Shown: positions 20,666 through 28,509 of the stretch, one piece after another
Position numbering within the stretch: position 1 is the stretch's first letter
Layout: every line of letters starts with the position of its first letter
Assembly (NCBI RefSeq): GCF_000761155.1
Contig: NZ_CP009533.1
Span: forward strand, 2,294,001-2,358,000
Direction: 5' to 3'
Length of the DNA stretch: 64,000 nt
DNA from: Pseudomonas rhizosphaerae
Lineage (GTDB): Bacteria > Pseudomonadota > Gammaproteobacteria > Pseudomonadales > Pseudomonadaceae
Translations under genes and position numbers: made by a program
Notes under the pieces: model-generated
The model's input: only the letters and a program-made list of their open reading frames with translations
Told to the model about the DNA's origin: nothing
Database searches by the model: none

Positions 20666-21118
20666 TCAGATCGCGAACTTGCCATTCAGTAGCTTGGCGA
20701 AGTGCGCGATGGCCAGCTTGTAGCCATGGGTACCGAACCCTGCAATCACGCCCACTGCCACTTTCGAGACGAATGAGTGGTGACGGAACTCTTCGCGGCG
20801 GTGAACGTTGGAGATATGGACCTCCAGCACGGGCACCTCACAAGCGATCAATGCATCGTGAATGGCGATCGAGGTATGGGTCCAGGCGCCTGGATTGATC
20901 ACGATGCCGGCCACACGCTGACGTGCCTGGTGAATCCAGTCGATCATCTGGCCTTCGTGGTTGGTTTGCTTGCATTCGACCGCAAAGCCCAGCTCCTGCC
21001 CGCTCTCCACCGCCATGGCTTCGACGTCGGCCAGGGTTTCATGGCCATAGACGGCAGGCTCGCGCAAACCCAGCATGTTGAGGTTGGGGCCATTGAGTAC
21101 GAGGATGATCTGTGACAT
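20666..21118 (-). CDS. aroQ: type II 3-dehydroquinate dehydratase
   Basis: A 150-residue shikimate-pathway enzyme forming 3-dehydroshikimate. Diagnostic motifs are [18 protein letters not shown] at the N-terminus (with the active-site Tyr and Arg), [17 protein letters not shown] (Asn and His catalytic region) and [18 protein letters not shown]. The start [13 protein letters not shown] is at 21118. Usually accBC follows aroQ in Pseudomonas; here it is alone, so this is probably an additional aroQ copy. It would act as a cytoplasmic dodecamer. Confidence 0.94.
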   Translation of the reverse strand: MSQIILVLNGPNLNMLGLREPAVYGHETLADVEAMAVESGQELGFAVECKQTNHEGQMIDWIHQARQRVAGIVINPGAWTHTSIAIHDALIACEVPVLEVHISNVHRREEFRHHSFVSKVAVGVIAGFGTHGYKLAIAHFAKLLNGKFAI

Positions 21119-21325
21119 GGGGTTTCCTGGTCGGCAGTGATGAACCAAGCGGGCAGGGCGCCGCGCTGTGGCAATGAGACCGGAAGAATACCCAAAAAAA
21201 ACGAGAAAAGTGACGGATGTGAAAACGGGTGGTCTGTCATCGCGCAATCAATCGCGCTTTTCGACATCCACCCGCTTTCTATCTCGCTCGAACCACAGGC
21301 GCGTTGCGCCCCGTCCGCCTGGAGA

Positions 21326-21673
21326 TCAGTTGCCGCTAGTACCACCAGCGCCGCTGCCTGCACCTTTGCCGGAGCTCGCGCCGTTGCCGGTGCCGCTGCC
21401 CATGGTGCCGCTGTTGGCGCCGCTGCTGTTGCCGGTGCCATTGCTGAACGTGCCTTGGCCAGTCGGGGCGCCCGAAGTAGTGCTGCCGCTGCTGCTGTTG
21501 GCGTCGTTGGTACGACCGCTGCCCATCTGGTTGCCAGTGCGGGTATCCGAGCTAGTCGTTGGGCTCGACGGGCTTGGTTCCTTGCCTGGGGGCACCGAAC
21601 CGGCCAACGCATACATACTGGTGGCGGACAGCAGGCCAACGAGGGCAAGGCGAGTAATCGTGCGAGTGACCAT
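21326..21673 (-). CDS. exported Ser/Gly/Thr-rich low-complexity protein
   Basis: A 115-residue protein with a clear Sec signal peptide (about 1-24, cleavage after YALA). The mature part is almost entirely Ser, Gly, Thr, Asn and Ala (for example SSSGSTTSGAPTGQGTFSNG), with no Cys, no aromatic core and no fold signature, so it is predicted to be disordered in the periplasm or outside the cell. A GGAG-like sequence precedes the ATG. Similar small disordered exported proteins are common in Pseudomonas and uncharacterised. Confidence 0.65.
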   Translation of the reverse strand: MVTRTITRLALVGLLSATSMYALAGSVPPGKEPSPSSPTTSSDTRTGNQMGSGRTNDANSSSGSTTSGAPTGQGTFSNGTGNSSGANSGTMGSGTGNGASSGKGAGSGAGGTSGN

Positions 21674-21820
21674 GGTATTTCTCCGTTATAGGAATCGGTA
21701 CGCAATTTGGGCACCAGACATCCAGCGTCGGTGCCATAAACCCGACAAACGGTAGTATATGGCCGCGTCGGCAAACCCTGCAGTTTGCCGATACAACACG
21801 GCGCGTCCCTGCACAACCGC

Positions 21821-21915
21821 CCCTGTAGCAGCGGCGGGAGCCGCGTCGGCGGTACACGCGGTCTACCGGATACAACACGGTGACGTCGGACGCGGCTCGC
21901 GCCGCTGCTACAGGG
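21821..21915. repeat. REP/BIME palindrome, family A copy 2
   Basis: Arm CCCTGTAGCAGCGGCGggAG (from 21821, continuing CCGCGTC) faces arm GACGCGGCTCGCGCCGCTGC (from 21889, continuing TACAGGG), separated by about 40 bases. It is the same element as at 2041-2130. The spacer and left flank also share a GATACAACACGG direct repeat. It sits just after the end of the cysteine desulfurase gene. Confidence 0.8.
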
Positions 21916-21921
21916 CTTGGG

Positions 21922-23064
21922 TTACCAGAAGGGTGCAGGAGCCTGCAGTGCGTTCTTGATCGTGGTGATGGCGATCTCGATATCCTCTTTTGTGCTGTAT
22001 CGGCCCAGGCTCACCCGTAAACTGCTCGACGCCTGGGCCTCACTCAAACCCAAAGCCAGCAACACATGCGAGGCAGCAGCGCTCGCCGAGTTGCACGCCG
22101 AGGTCGAAGACACCGCGATGCGCGCAGCGACCGCTTGCGTGGAAAAAGAGCCACTGGCAATGCACACGTTGAGGGTATGAGGAATTCGCCACTCGGCGCA
22201 TCCCGTGAGTGAGACGCCCGGCAGTGCCAGCAAGCCTTCGCGCAAGCGTGCGGCCAATGCTGCGATGTGCTGGTTATCTTCGTGCATCTGCGCGGATGCC
22301 AAGGCGAATGCCGCGCCCATTCCAACGATCTGGTGGGTTGCCAGCGTGCCCGAGCGCAGTCCCTGCTCATGGCCGCCGCCATGCATCTGTGCGCGCAACA
22401 CAGGTCGCGCCCGCGGCCCGACGTACAGGGCGCCAATGCCCTTGGGGCCATACACCTTGTGCGCAGACAGCGACAACAGGTCGATCACGCCATGGGACAG
22501 GTCGATGTCAACCTTGCCGGCCGCTTGCGCCGCGTCCACGTGCAGCAGTGCGCCATGGGCGTTGACCAGCCGGCCAATTTCGACGATGTCGGTCAGTGTG
22601 CCCAGTTCATTGTTGACCCACATCAGCGACACCAGCCGCGTGTTGGGTCGCAGCGCCAGCCTCACGGCCTCCGGCTGGATGAGGCCGTGGGCGTCCGGGC
22701 TGAGCCAGGTGACTTCGCAGCCGGCAGCCTGTTGCTCGCGAACGGTATCGATGACCGCCTTGTGCTCCAGCACACTGCTGACAATGTGATCTCCCGGCCG
22801 GGTGCAGCCCTTGATCGCCAGGTTGTTGGACTCGGTAGCCCCCGAAGTCCAGACGATGTCGTCGGCCGGCGCATGGAGCAGCTCCGCCACTTGCCGTCTG
22901 GCCAATTCGACCGCTTGGCGCGCTTGCTGGCCAAAAGCGTGACCGCTCGAAGCCGGGTTGCCGAACACGGCATCGCGGCCCATGCAGGCGAGCATGGCCT
23001 TGATGACCTGGTCGTCGATGGGGGTAGTGGCGGCGTAATCCAGATAAGCGGGAAGGGTAGGCAT
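21922..23064 (-). CDS. cysteine desulfurase (IscS/NifS-like, class V aminotransferase)
   Basis: A 380-residue PLP enzyme that would release sulfur from cysteine as a protein persulfide. It starts MPTLPAYLDYAATTPID, the desulfurase N-terminus. PLP-Lys lies in SLSAHKVYGPKGIGALYVG; substrate-binding HIVSSVLEHKAV and the mobile-loop catalytic Cys in SSTSACNSASAAASHVLLALG are present. It lacks isc partners and is divergent from an Lrp/AsnC regulator, so it is not the housekeeping IscS; a specialised or cysteine-catabolic role is possible. Cytoplasmic. Confidence 0.9.
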   Translation of the reverse strand: MPTLPAYLDYAATTPIDDQVIKAMLACMGRDAVFGNPASSGHAFGQQARQAVELARRQVAELLHAPADDIVWTSGATESNNLAIKGCTRPGDHIVSSVLEHKAVIDTVREQQAAGCEVTWLSPDAHGLIQPEAVRLALRPNTRLVSLMWVNNELGTLTDIVEIGRLVNAHGALLHVDAAQAAGKVDIDLSHGVIDLLSLSAHKVYGPKGIGALYVGPRARPVLRAQMHGGGHEQGLRSGTLATHQIVGMGAAFALASAQMHEDNQHIAALAARLREGLLALPGVSLTGCAEWRIPHTLNVCIASGSFSTQAVAARIAVSSTSACNSASAAASHVLLALGLSEAQASSSLRVSLGRYSTKEDIEIAITTIKNALQAPAPFW

Positions 23065-23248
23065 AGCGTCTCGACCAGTGCTGATTTCGTGCTGATCATG
23101 CTAGCGGTAGGCGCGGTGAAAAAATTTGATATCTGAAAAGCCATTGCGACGTTATGTGCAAAGATTTTGCTCGCACAGTGTAATCGAGGGAATAATATTG
23201 CGATCAATCTTGTCAGTCCTCAATCATCCACTCAGGCGCGCTTTTTTC

Positions 23249-23716
23249 ATGGACAAGTTCGACGTGGCAATCCTCGAGATCCTTCAGGCCGATTGCACCC
23301 GCCCGCTGGCTGATATCGCCGAGCAGATCGGCCTGGGTGGCACGGCGTGCTGGCGACGCATTCAGAAGCTCGAACAACAGGGCGTGATCACCCAGCGGGT
23401 CGCACTGCTCGATGCACGCGAGCTGAATGTCGCGGTGACAGTGTTCGCCGAGTTGCGCACGCAGCGGCACAACGCGCAGTGGCTGGCGGACTTCCACACC
23501 GTGATCGGCGCATTACCCGAAGTAGTGGAGTGTTATCGAATGGCGGGGGACACGGACTACATGCTGCGCATCGTGGTGCCGGACATAGCCGGCTATGACG
23601 CGGTGTACAAGCGGCTGATCCAGGTAGAGGGGATAACCGACATCAGCTCGACGTTCGCCATGGAGCGCATCAAGTCGACCACCGTGCTGCCCCTGCAATA
23701 CGCAAAACGCACGTAG
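23249..23716 (+). CDS. Lrp/AsnC-family transcriptional regulator
   Basis: A 155-residue protein starting MDKFDVAILEILQADC, with the AsnC HTH over about 3-60 (LADIAEQIGLGGTACWRRIQKLEQQGVI) and an RAM ligand domain over about 65-145 (VVECYRMAGDTDYMLRIVVPD). The frame is open 41 codons upstream but only this Met fits the family. It is divergent from the cysteine desulfurase, 184 bases apart; the GACTDYML-type ligand loop resembles regulators of cysteine and branched amino acid use. It probably controls its neighbour; that is inference. Confidence 0.9.
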   Translation: MDKFDVAILEILQADCTRPLADIAEQIGLGGTACWRRIQKLEQQGVITQRVALLDARELNVAVTVFAELRTQRHNAQWLADFHTVIGALPEVVECYRMAGDTDYMLRIVVPDIAGYDAVYKRLIQVEGITDISSTFAMERIKSTTVLPLQYAKRT

Positions 23717-23719
23717 CTC

Positions 23720-23810
23720 TGTAGGAGCGGTCACCGGCCGCGAAGGGAGCACCGCGTAGCATCTGTTACACCGCGGCGACCTCTTCGCGGCCACAGACCG
23801 CTCCCACAAG
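23720..23810. repeat. REP/BIME unit, family B copy 1
   Basis: Begins TGTAGGAGCGGTCACCGGCC and ends with its near-complement (GGCCACAGACCGCTCCCACA). The middle has an inner pair CCGCGTAGCATC / TACACCGCGG. About 91 bases; repeated twice downstream. Confidence 0.85.
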
Positions 23811-23828
23811 ATTGCGTCATGGCACATA

Positions 23829-23919
23829 CGTAGGAGCGGTCATCGGCCGCGAAGGGAGCACCGCGTAGCATCTGTTACACCGCGGCGACCTCTTCGCGGC
23901 CACAGACCGCTCCCACAAG
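23829..23919. repeat. REP/BIME unit, family B copy 2
   Basis: Differs from copy 1 by very few bases (CATCGG for CACCGG near the start) over 91 bases, so the duplication is recent. It is 109 bases downstream of copy 1. Confidence 0.85.
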
Positions 23920-23957
23920 ATTACGCTGCCTACGCCGCCTATGTAGCAGTTTACGCA

Positions 23958-24050
23958 TGTGGGAGCGGTCATCGGCCGCGAAGGGAACACCGCGTAGCAG
24001 CTGGCGCACCGCAGTGATCTTTTTCGCGGCCACGGACCGCTCCTACAGGG
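23958..24050. repeat. REP/BIME unit, family B copy 3 (diverged)
   Basis: Starts TGTGGGAGCGGTCATCGGCC and ends GGACCGCTCCTACAGG; the centre has diverged (AGCTGGCGCACCGCAGTGAT). It lies 129 bases after copy 2. The three units fill the gap between the Lrp gene and the RcnB-like gene. Confidence 0.82.
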
Positions 24051-24101
24051 TTGTGATGCTAGCTATGTATAAATTCATGGCTGTAGGTAGTTACCGCAGC
24101 A

Positions 24102-24428
24102 TTACTTCTTCTTGACCGAAGTCTTGTCGATCATTTCCACGATGGTGCCGTTCGGAATGTTCACGCGCACGAACTTGTCTTTGATCTCCACCCACTGCTC
24201 GTTCTCTTCAGGCTGCGCCAGACCCTTCTGGGCCGGGTTGACCGCCAGCTCCTTGCGCTTGTAGGAATCGGGCACCTTGTCGCCTTTTTCGAATTCGTGC
24301 GGCTCGGTGCCCGGACGGTCCAACGTAACGCTCTGGTCTTTATCGCCGACGTCGGCTGCGAAAGCGGGCACGCTCAGGGCGCAAAGGGTAGCGAGCGCGA
24401 GGCGGGGCAGCAGCTTGGAAGTGGTCAT
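24102..24428 (-). CDS. exported RcnB-like protein
   Basis: A 108-residue periplasmic protein with a Sec signal peptide (about 1-24, cleavage after AFA). The mature chain ends with EQWVEIKDKFVRVNIPNGTI, matching the RcnB pattern W-x-x-x-x-D-x-Y/F-V-x-x-x-x-x-x-G-x-I-x-E, followed by a Lys-rich tail. RcnB in E. coli affects nickel/cobalt homeostasis, but most Pseudomonas relatives are unstudied and no rcnA is nearby. The middle is charged and Pro-rich. Confidence 0.7.
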   Translation of the reverse strand: MTTSKLLPRLALATLCALSVPAFAADVGDKDQSVTLDRPGTEPHEFEKGDKVPDSYKRKELAVNPAQKGLAQPEENEQWVEIKDKFVRVNIPNGTIVEMIDKTSVKKK

Positions 24429-24554
24429 GATGGTTATCCTTGATGATCGAATAGGGCAACGTGATACGCCGGGGCGTCAGCGTCGACATGCTATTGACCA
24501 GCACCGGAGCCGATGTTTCCGTGCAAGTTTCAACAGCCTCCCTATCGCAGGGTT

Positions 24555-25634
24555 CTAATCCTCGCTCTTCAGTAGTTGGGTGGCCGTGCTGCCCAGCAGC
24601 GACCCCGCCTGGAAGTAGCCCATGACCGTCGCCACGCTGCGGTGCTCGGTCATCGCCATCACGTCCCCCAGGGGCACGCCCTGTCGCCCGGCCTCGGTCA
24701 CGAAACCCGAGCGCAGGCTGTGGGCGGCCCAGTCACCCTCCAGGCCGGCCAGTTGGGCCCGGCGTTGGACGATGCGGGCCACCTGGTCACCGCCAATGCC
24801 GTGGCTCGACACCTTGTCACCACGGTACAGCCGGCGAAACAACGGGCCCGTGCTGGCTGGCGCAGCGGCTAGCCAGGCGGCCAACGCATGGGCGGCCGGG
24901 CCGCGCAATGGCTTCTCCCGTCGCGCCCCGGCAGTGTCGGTCTTGGTAGCGCCGAGACTGTAGACCCAGGTGTCGGCGTCCAGACGACGCACGTCGCCCA
25001 CTTGCAACCCGACCACTTCCGAGCGGCGCCGACCGCCGCCGCTCCAGGCCAGCAGTAGCAGGGCACGGTCACGCGTGCCACGCAGTCCGTCGGTGCAGGT
25101 TGCCAGCATGGCCTGCAACGGCTCCAGGGCCATGGCCGTTTTCTTGCGCACGGTCACGCCCTGGCGCACTTGTGCCTTCTGCGCGCTACGCAGCAGGGTC
25201 TTCAGCGCAGGGGCGTCGATCGGACTGTCCCAGCCTTTGACCCGATGCCATTTGCCCAGCACCGCCAAACGATGCTGCACCGTGCTGTAGGCCAGCGGGC
25301 CGGGGCGCGATTTGGCGCCGGCTTCGACCAAGGCCTGATCGACGGCCTTCGGCAACAGGTGATTCCAGTTGCCGTCATCCATGGGTCGCGCCAGGTGATC
25401 GAGGACGAACTGAATCGCCACGGCCACAGGCAACGCACCGTCGCCCAGCTCTCGGCTGTAACGCAGTTTCAGCCAGGCGGACCAATACGCCAGGGCGCTG
25501 CGATAGCTGCGCACGGTGTTGGCCGCGGTGCCGGCAGCAACGAACGCCTCAGCCGCCTGGGCGGTGGTTTCCGCCAGCGAGTGCAGATTCAGTGGCCTGA
25601 TTTCGACCAGAGCGATGCCAACTGTATTTTTCAT
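24555..25634 (-). CDS. tyrosine recombinase / site-specific integrase
   Basis: A 359-residue enzyme. A SAM-like core-binding domain spans about 25-150 (NTVRSYRSALAYWSAWL), and the catalytic domain about 165-350 holds all signature residues: Arg203 in GGRRRSE, His305 and Arg308 in HSLRSG, His331 in TEHRS and nucleophile Tyr340 in VMGYFQAG. It therefore looks active. It is divergent from a KfrA-like gene with an 87-base gap. No att sites, tRNA or cargo island are evident beside it, so it is unlike a simple prophage or island integrase; resolution or domesticated recombination is possible. The ribosome-binding site is weak. Confidence 0.92.
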   Translation of the reverse strand: MKNTVGIALVEIRPLNLHSLAETTAQAAEAFVAAGTAANTVRSYRSALAYWSAWLKLRYSRELGDGALPVAVAIQFVLDHLARPMDDGNWNHLLPKAVDQALVEAGAKSRPGPLAYSTVQHRLAVLGKWHRVKGWDSPIDAPALKTLLRSAQKAQVRQGVTVRKKTAMALEPLQAMLATCTDGLRGTRDRALLLLAWSGGGRRRSEVVGLQVGDVRRLDADTWVYSLGATKTDTAGARREKPLRGPAAHALAAWLAAAPASTGPLFRRLYRGDKVSSHGIGGDQVARIVQRRAQLAGLEGDWAAHSLRSGFVTEAGRQGVPLGDVMAMTEHRSVATVMGYFQAGSLLGSTATQLLKSED

Positions 25635-25653
25635 TACGTTCTACGTATCATAA

Positions 25654-25704
25654 ATTAGGATTGATGATTTTAGGGTCGGATAATCTTTCATTATCATACC
25701 TAAT
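25654..25704. promoter_or_regulatory. imperfect inverted repeat between recombinase and KfrA-like gene (candidate operator)
   Basis: ATTAGGATTGATGAT (25654-25668) and ATTATCATACCTAAT (25690-25704) are complementary at 12 of 15 positions. The element occupies the divergent promoter region, which is unusually AT-rich. KfrA-type proteins bind such operators in their own promoters; assignment is by position. Confidence 0.5.
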
Positions 25705-25721
25705 CCAACGGAGAGCAGGGC

Positions 25722-26687
25722 ATGGCAGTAGGTGTACCGGAAACAGACGTATTTGCCGCAGCCGATGCGGTGCTGGCTCGCGGTGAGCGGCCAACGGTCG
25801 AGCGCGTGCGTCTGGAGCTGGGCCGAGGCAGCCCGGCCAGGGTCGGCGCGCTGCTCGATCAATGGTGGGAGCGCCTGGCCGAGCGGCTGCGCGGAGAAAC
25901 CCGCCTGCCGGGGCTTCCGGCTGAAGTGGCGCAGGCATTCGTGGCGATCTGGCAACAGGCAACCACCCTGGCCCAGGGTGTGGTCGAACAGTCGCTCGCT
26001 AACCAACGCGAGGTGCTGGCGGCTGAACACGAGCGCGTTGCGGCCCTAGAGGACCAGGCCCGCCGCGACACCGCGCAGGCCCGGCGCCAGGCAGCCGAGG
26101 CGGATACGGCACGCATCAATGCCGAAACCCGACTGGCCGATCTGGAAAAGCTTCTGGCCCAGCGCCAGGTGCAGATCGACGACCTGCAACAGCAGCGGAT
26201 CGAACTGCAGCATGCGCGGGGCGAGCTCCAGGCTGATCTCGTGGCGCTGCAACAGACGCTGCGCGATCAACAACATCAGGCCGAGCACAGCCGCCTGGCT
26301 CAGGAGGCGTACGTGCGCGCAGTGGAGGAGCGCTCGCACCGCGAGGTCGATCGCGCCCGTGAGGACCTCAAGGCGCGCAACCTGGAGGCCCGCGAGCAGC
26401 AGAAACAGATCGAAACGTTGCACAAGCGTCTGGAGCAGGCCCGAATCGAGTTGGGCGAGGCGCAACTCCAGGCGGCGGCCATGGACGCCCGTTCAGCGTT
26501 GGCCATCGAGCAGGGCGAGCACGCTCGGCAGCAACTCGAAGCGCAGCTGCTTAGCGCGCAACAAGCCCAGGCCTCAGCGCAGCAAGCCGCCGCAGCCCAG
26601 CAGGCACGGGCCGAAACCCTGGACGCGCAACTTGCGCTGCTACGCCTGCCACCGCCACGCAAGCCACGCAGCCGAAAGACCGAGTGA
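25722..26687 (+). CDS. KfrA-like DNA-binding coiled-coil protein
   Basis: A 321-residue protein. Residues about 8-60 match the KfrA N-terminal DNA-binding domain (DVFAAADAVLARGERPTVER, RVRLELGRGSP). From about 100 to 300 it is one long alpha-helical coiled coil rich in Gln, Ala, Arg and Glu, and the C-terminus is basic (PPPRKPRSRKTE). Plasmid KfrA proteins autoregulate and form filaments thought to aid partition; chromosomal copies like this one are uncharacterised. An ACGGAGAG ribosome-binding site precedes the ATG. The divergent partner is a tyrosine recombinase. Confidence 0.88.
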   Translation: MAVGVPETDVFAAADAVLARGERPTVERVRLELGRGSPARVGALLDQWWERLAERLRGETRLPGLPAEVAQAFVAIWQQATTLAQGVVEQSLANQREVLAAEHERVAALEDQARRDTAQARRQAAEADTARINAETRLADLEKLLAQRQVQIDDLQQQRIELQHARGELQADLVALQQTLRDQQHQAEHSRLAQEAYVRAVEERSHREVDRAREDLKARNLEAREQQKQIETLHKRLEQARIELGEAQLQAAAMDARSALAIEQGEHARQQLEAQLLSAQQAQASAQQAAAAQQARAETLDAQLALLRLPPPRKPRSRKTE

Positions 26688-26838
26688 GCCGCGCAACGCT
26701 CGCACTGGCTAAACCGCTCACACAGCCTGAGCGCTGACAACATTGCCGCCAGGCCTGCGGCGGATCACTATCGGCAGGTGCCTTCTCAGGTCGCAAATCC
26801 CATAACAACAAGATCCACTAACAGAAGCAGGGTCATGT

Positions 26839-28494
26839 ATGCGCGATTACTTCAGCACCGCCCAGGCTTTCGATTATTCGCAAACCTCCGCGCAGGATCT
26901 GCACGGCACCCTCGAGCAGCTCAACGCCTGTGTCGAATGCTGCGACCGTCACCTTGATACCCGTCACTCTGGAAAGCCCGCCGTGGCCCTGTATTGCGAA
27001 TCGCAGCAGGGCGTCGCCACGCAGTACACCTTCGAGCAGTTGCACGCGTACGCCGCGCAGTTCGGCAATTTCCTGCTCACACAGGGCGTAAAGCCTGGCG
27101 ATCGCGTGGCCGGATTGATGCCGCGGACCGTGGAATTGCTGATCGCCATACTCGGTACCTGGCGCATCGGCGCGGTCTACCAGCCGCTGTTCACCGCGTT
27201 CGGGCCCAAGGCCATCGAGCAACGCCTGCACTGCTCCCAGGCGAACTGGGTGGTGACCGACCTGCACAATCGCCCGAAGCTCGACGAGCTGGAACAGCGC
27301 CCGAATGTGTTGACCGTGGGCTGCACCGCAGCAAGCGCCAACGAACATGATTTCTGGACCGTGCTGCAAGGGCAGAGCCGCGAATGCGATCCCGTCATGC
27401 TCGATGGCAACGCACCCTTCATGCTCATGTGCACCTCCGGTACCACCGGGCCGGCAAAACCCCTGGAAGTCCCGCTGCGCGCATTGCTGGCGTTCAAGGG
27501 TTACCTGCGCGATGCCGTGCAGCTGCGCGCCGAAGATCGCTTCTGGAACCTGGCCGATCCCGGCTGGGCCTACGGCCTTTATTACGCCGTCGCCGGTCCG
27601 CTGGCGCTGGGGCATGCCACGCTGTTCTACGACGGCGGCTTTACGGTCGACAGTACGTGCCGGGTGATCGACAAGTACGCGATCACCAACCTTGCAGGCT
27701 CACCGACGGCCTATCGCATGCTGATCGCGGCCGGTGACCGTTTCGCTGCCGGTGTGCGCGGACGCCTGCGTATTGCCAGCAGCGCTGGAGAGCCGCTCAA
27801 CCCGCAGGTCATTCGCTGGTTCGCCGAACACTTGGGTGTCGTGGTCCATGACCACTACGGCCAGACCGAGCTGGGCATGGTGCTGTGCAACCACCATGGG
27901 CTCGACCATCCGGTGCATGAAGGCTCTGCCGGTTTTGCCGTGCCGGGCCACCGTATCGTCGTGCTCGACGCGCAGTTGCAGGAGCTGCCCGCCGGTCAGC
28001 CGGGTGTGCTGGCGGTGGACCGCGAGCGCTCGCCGCTGTGCTGGTTCGGCGGTTACCTAGGCATGCCGACCAAGGCCTTCAAGGGCAAGTACTACCTGAG
28101 CGGCGACACCGTCGAGCTCAATGTGGACGGCAGCATCAGCTTCGTCGGGCGTAACGACGATGTCATCACCACTTCGGGTTACCGCGTAGGACCTTTCGAC
28201 GTGGAGAGCGCGTTGATCGAGCACCCGGCGGTGGTCGAGGCCGCTGTAGTGGGCAAGCCCGATCCCGAACGCACCGAAGTGATCAAGGCGTTCGTGGTGC
28301 TGCAAGCCGGTTTCCAGGCCGGCCCCGAGCTGGCCGAAACCCTGCGCCTGCATGTGCGTCAGCGTCTGGCCGCCCATGCGTATCCGCGCGAGATCGAATT
28401 CGTCGAGCAGCTCCCCAAGACACCCAGCGGTAAATTGCAGCGCTTCATCTTACGCAACCAGGAAATCGCCAAGCAGCAGGCGCCCAGCGCCTGA
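26839..28494 (+). CDS. AMP-dependent acyl-CoA synthetase
   Basis: A 551-residue ANL-superfamily ligase activating a carboxylic acid to its CoA thioester. Motifs are in order: P-loop MCTSGTTGPAKP (about 200), YGQTELGM (A5, about 342), YLSGDTVELN (A7), GRNDDVITTSGYRVGPFDVE (A8 hinge, about 438) and PKTPSGKLQRF with the catalytic Lys (A10, about 532). It resembles medium-chain/ACSM-type synthetases. It is the first gene of an operon with the SDR (15-base gap) and thiolase (15-base gap), which suggests a beta-oxidation-type pathway. The actual acid is unknown. Confidence 0.92.
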   Translation: MRDYFSTAQAFDYSQTSAQDLHGTLEQLNACVECCDRHLDTRHSGKPAVALYCESQQGVATQYTFEQLHAYAAQFGNFLLTQGVKPGDRVAGLMPRTVELLIAILGTWRIGAVYQPLFTAFGPKAIEQRLHCSQANWVVTDLHNRPKLDELEQRPNVLTVGCTAASANEHDFWTVLQGQSRECDPVMLDGNAPFMLMCTSGTTGPAKPLEVPLRALLAFKGYLRDAVQLRAEDRFWNLADPGWAYGLYYAVAGPLALGHATLFYDGGFTVDSTCRVIDKYAITNLAGSPTAYRMLIAAGDRFAAGVRGRLRIASSAGEPLNPQVIRWFAEHLGVVVHDHYGQTELGMVLCNHHGLDHPVHEGSAGFAVPGHRIVVLDAQLQELPAGQPGVLAVDRERSPLCWFGGYLGMPTKAFKGKYYLSGDTVELNVDGSISFVGRNDDVITTSGYRVGPFDVESALIEHPAVVEAAVVGKPDPERTEVIKAFVVLQAGFQAGPELAETLRLHVRQRLAAHAYPREIEFVEQLPKTPSGKLQRFILRNQEIAKQQAPSA

Positions 28495-28509
28495 CCAGGA
28501 GACCGTTTC

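Noticed and set aside
23720..24050. Regularly spaced repeats considered as a CRISPR array
   Set aside because: Each unit is a 91-base palindromic doublet with spacing of 109 and 129 bases; there are no short direct repeats with unique spacers and no cas genes.
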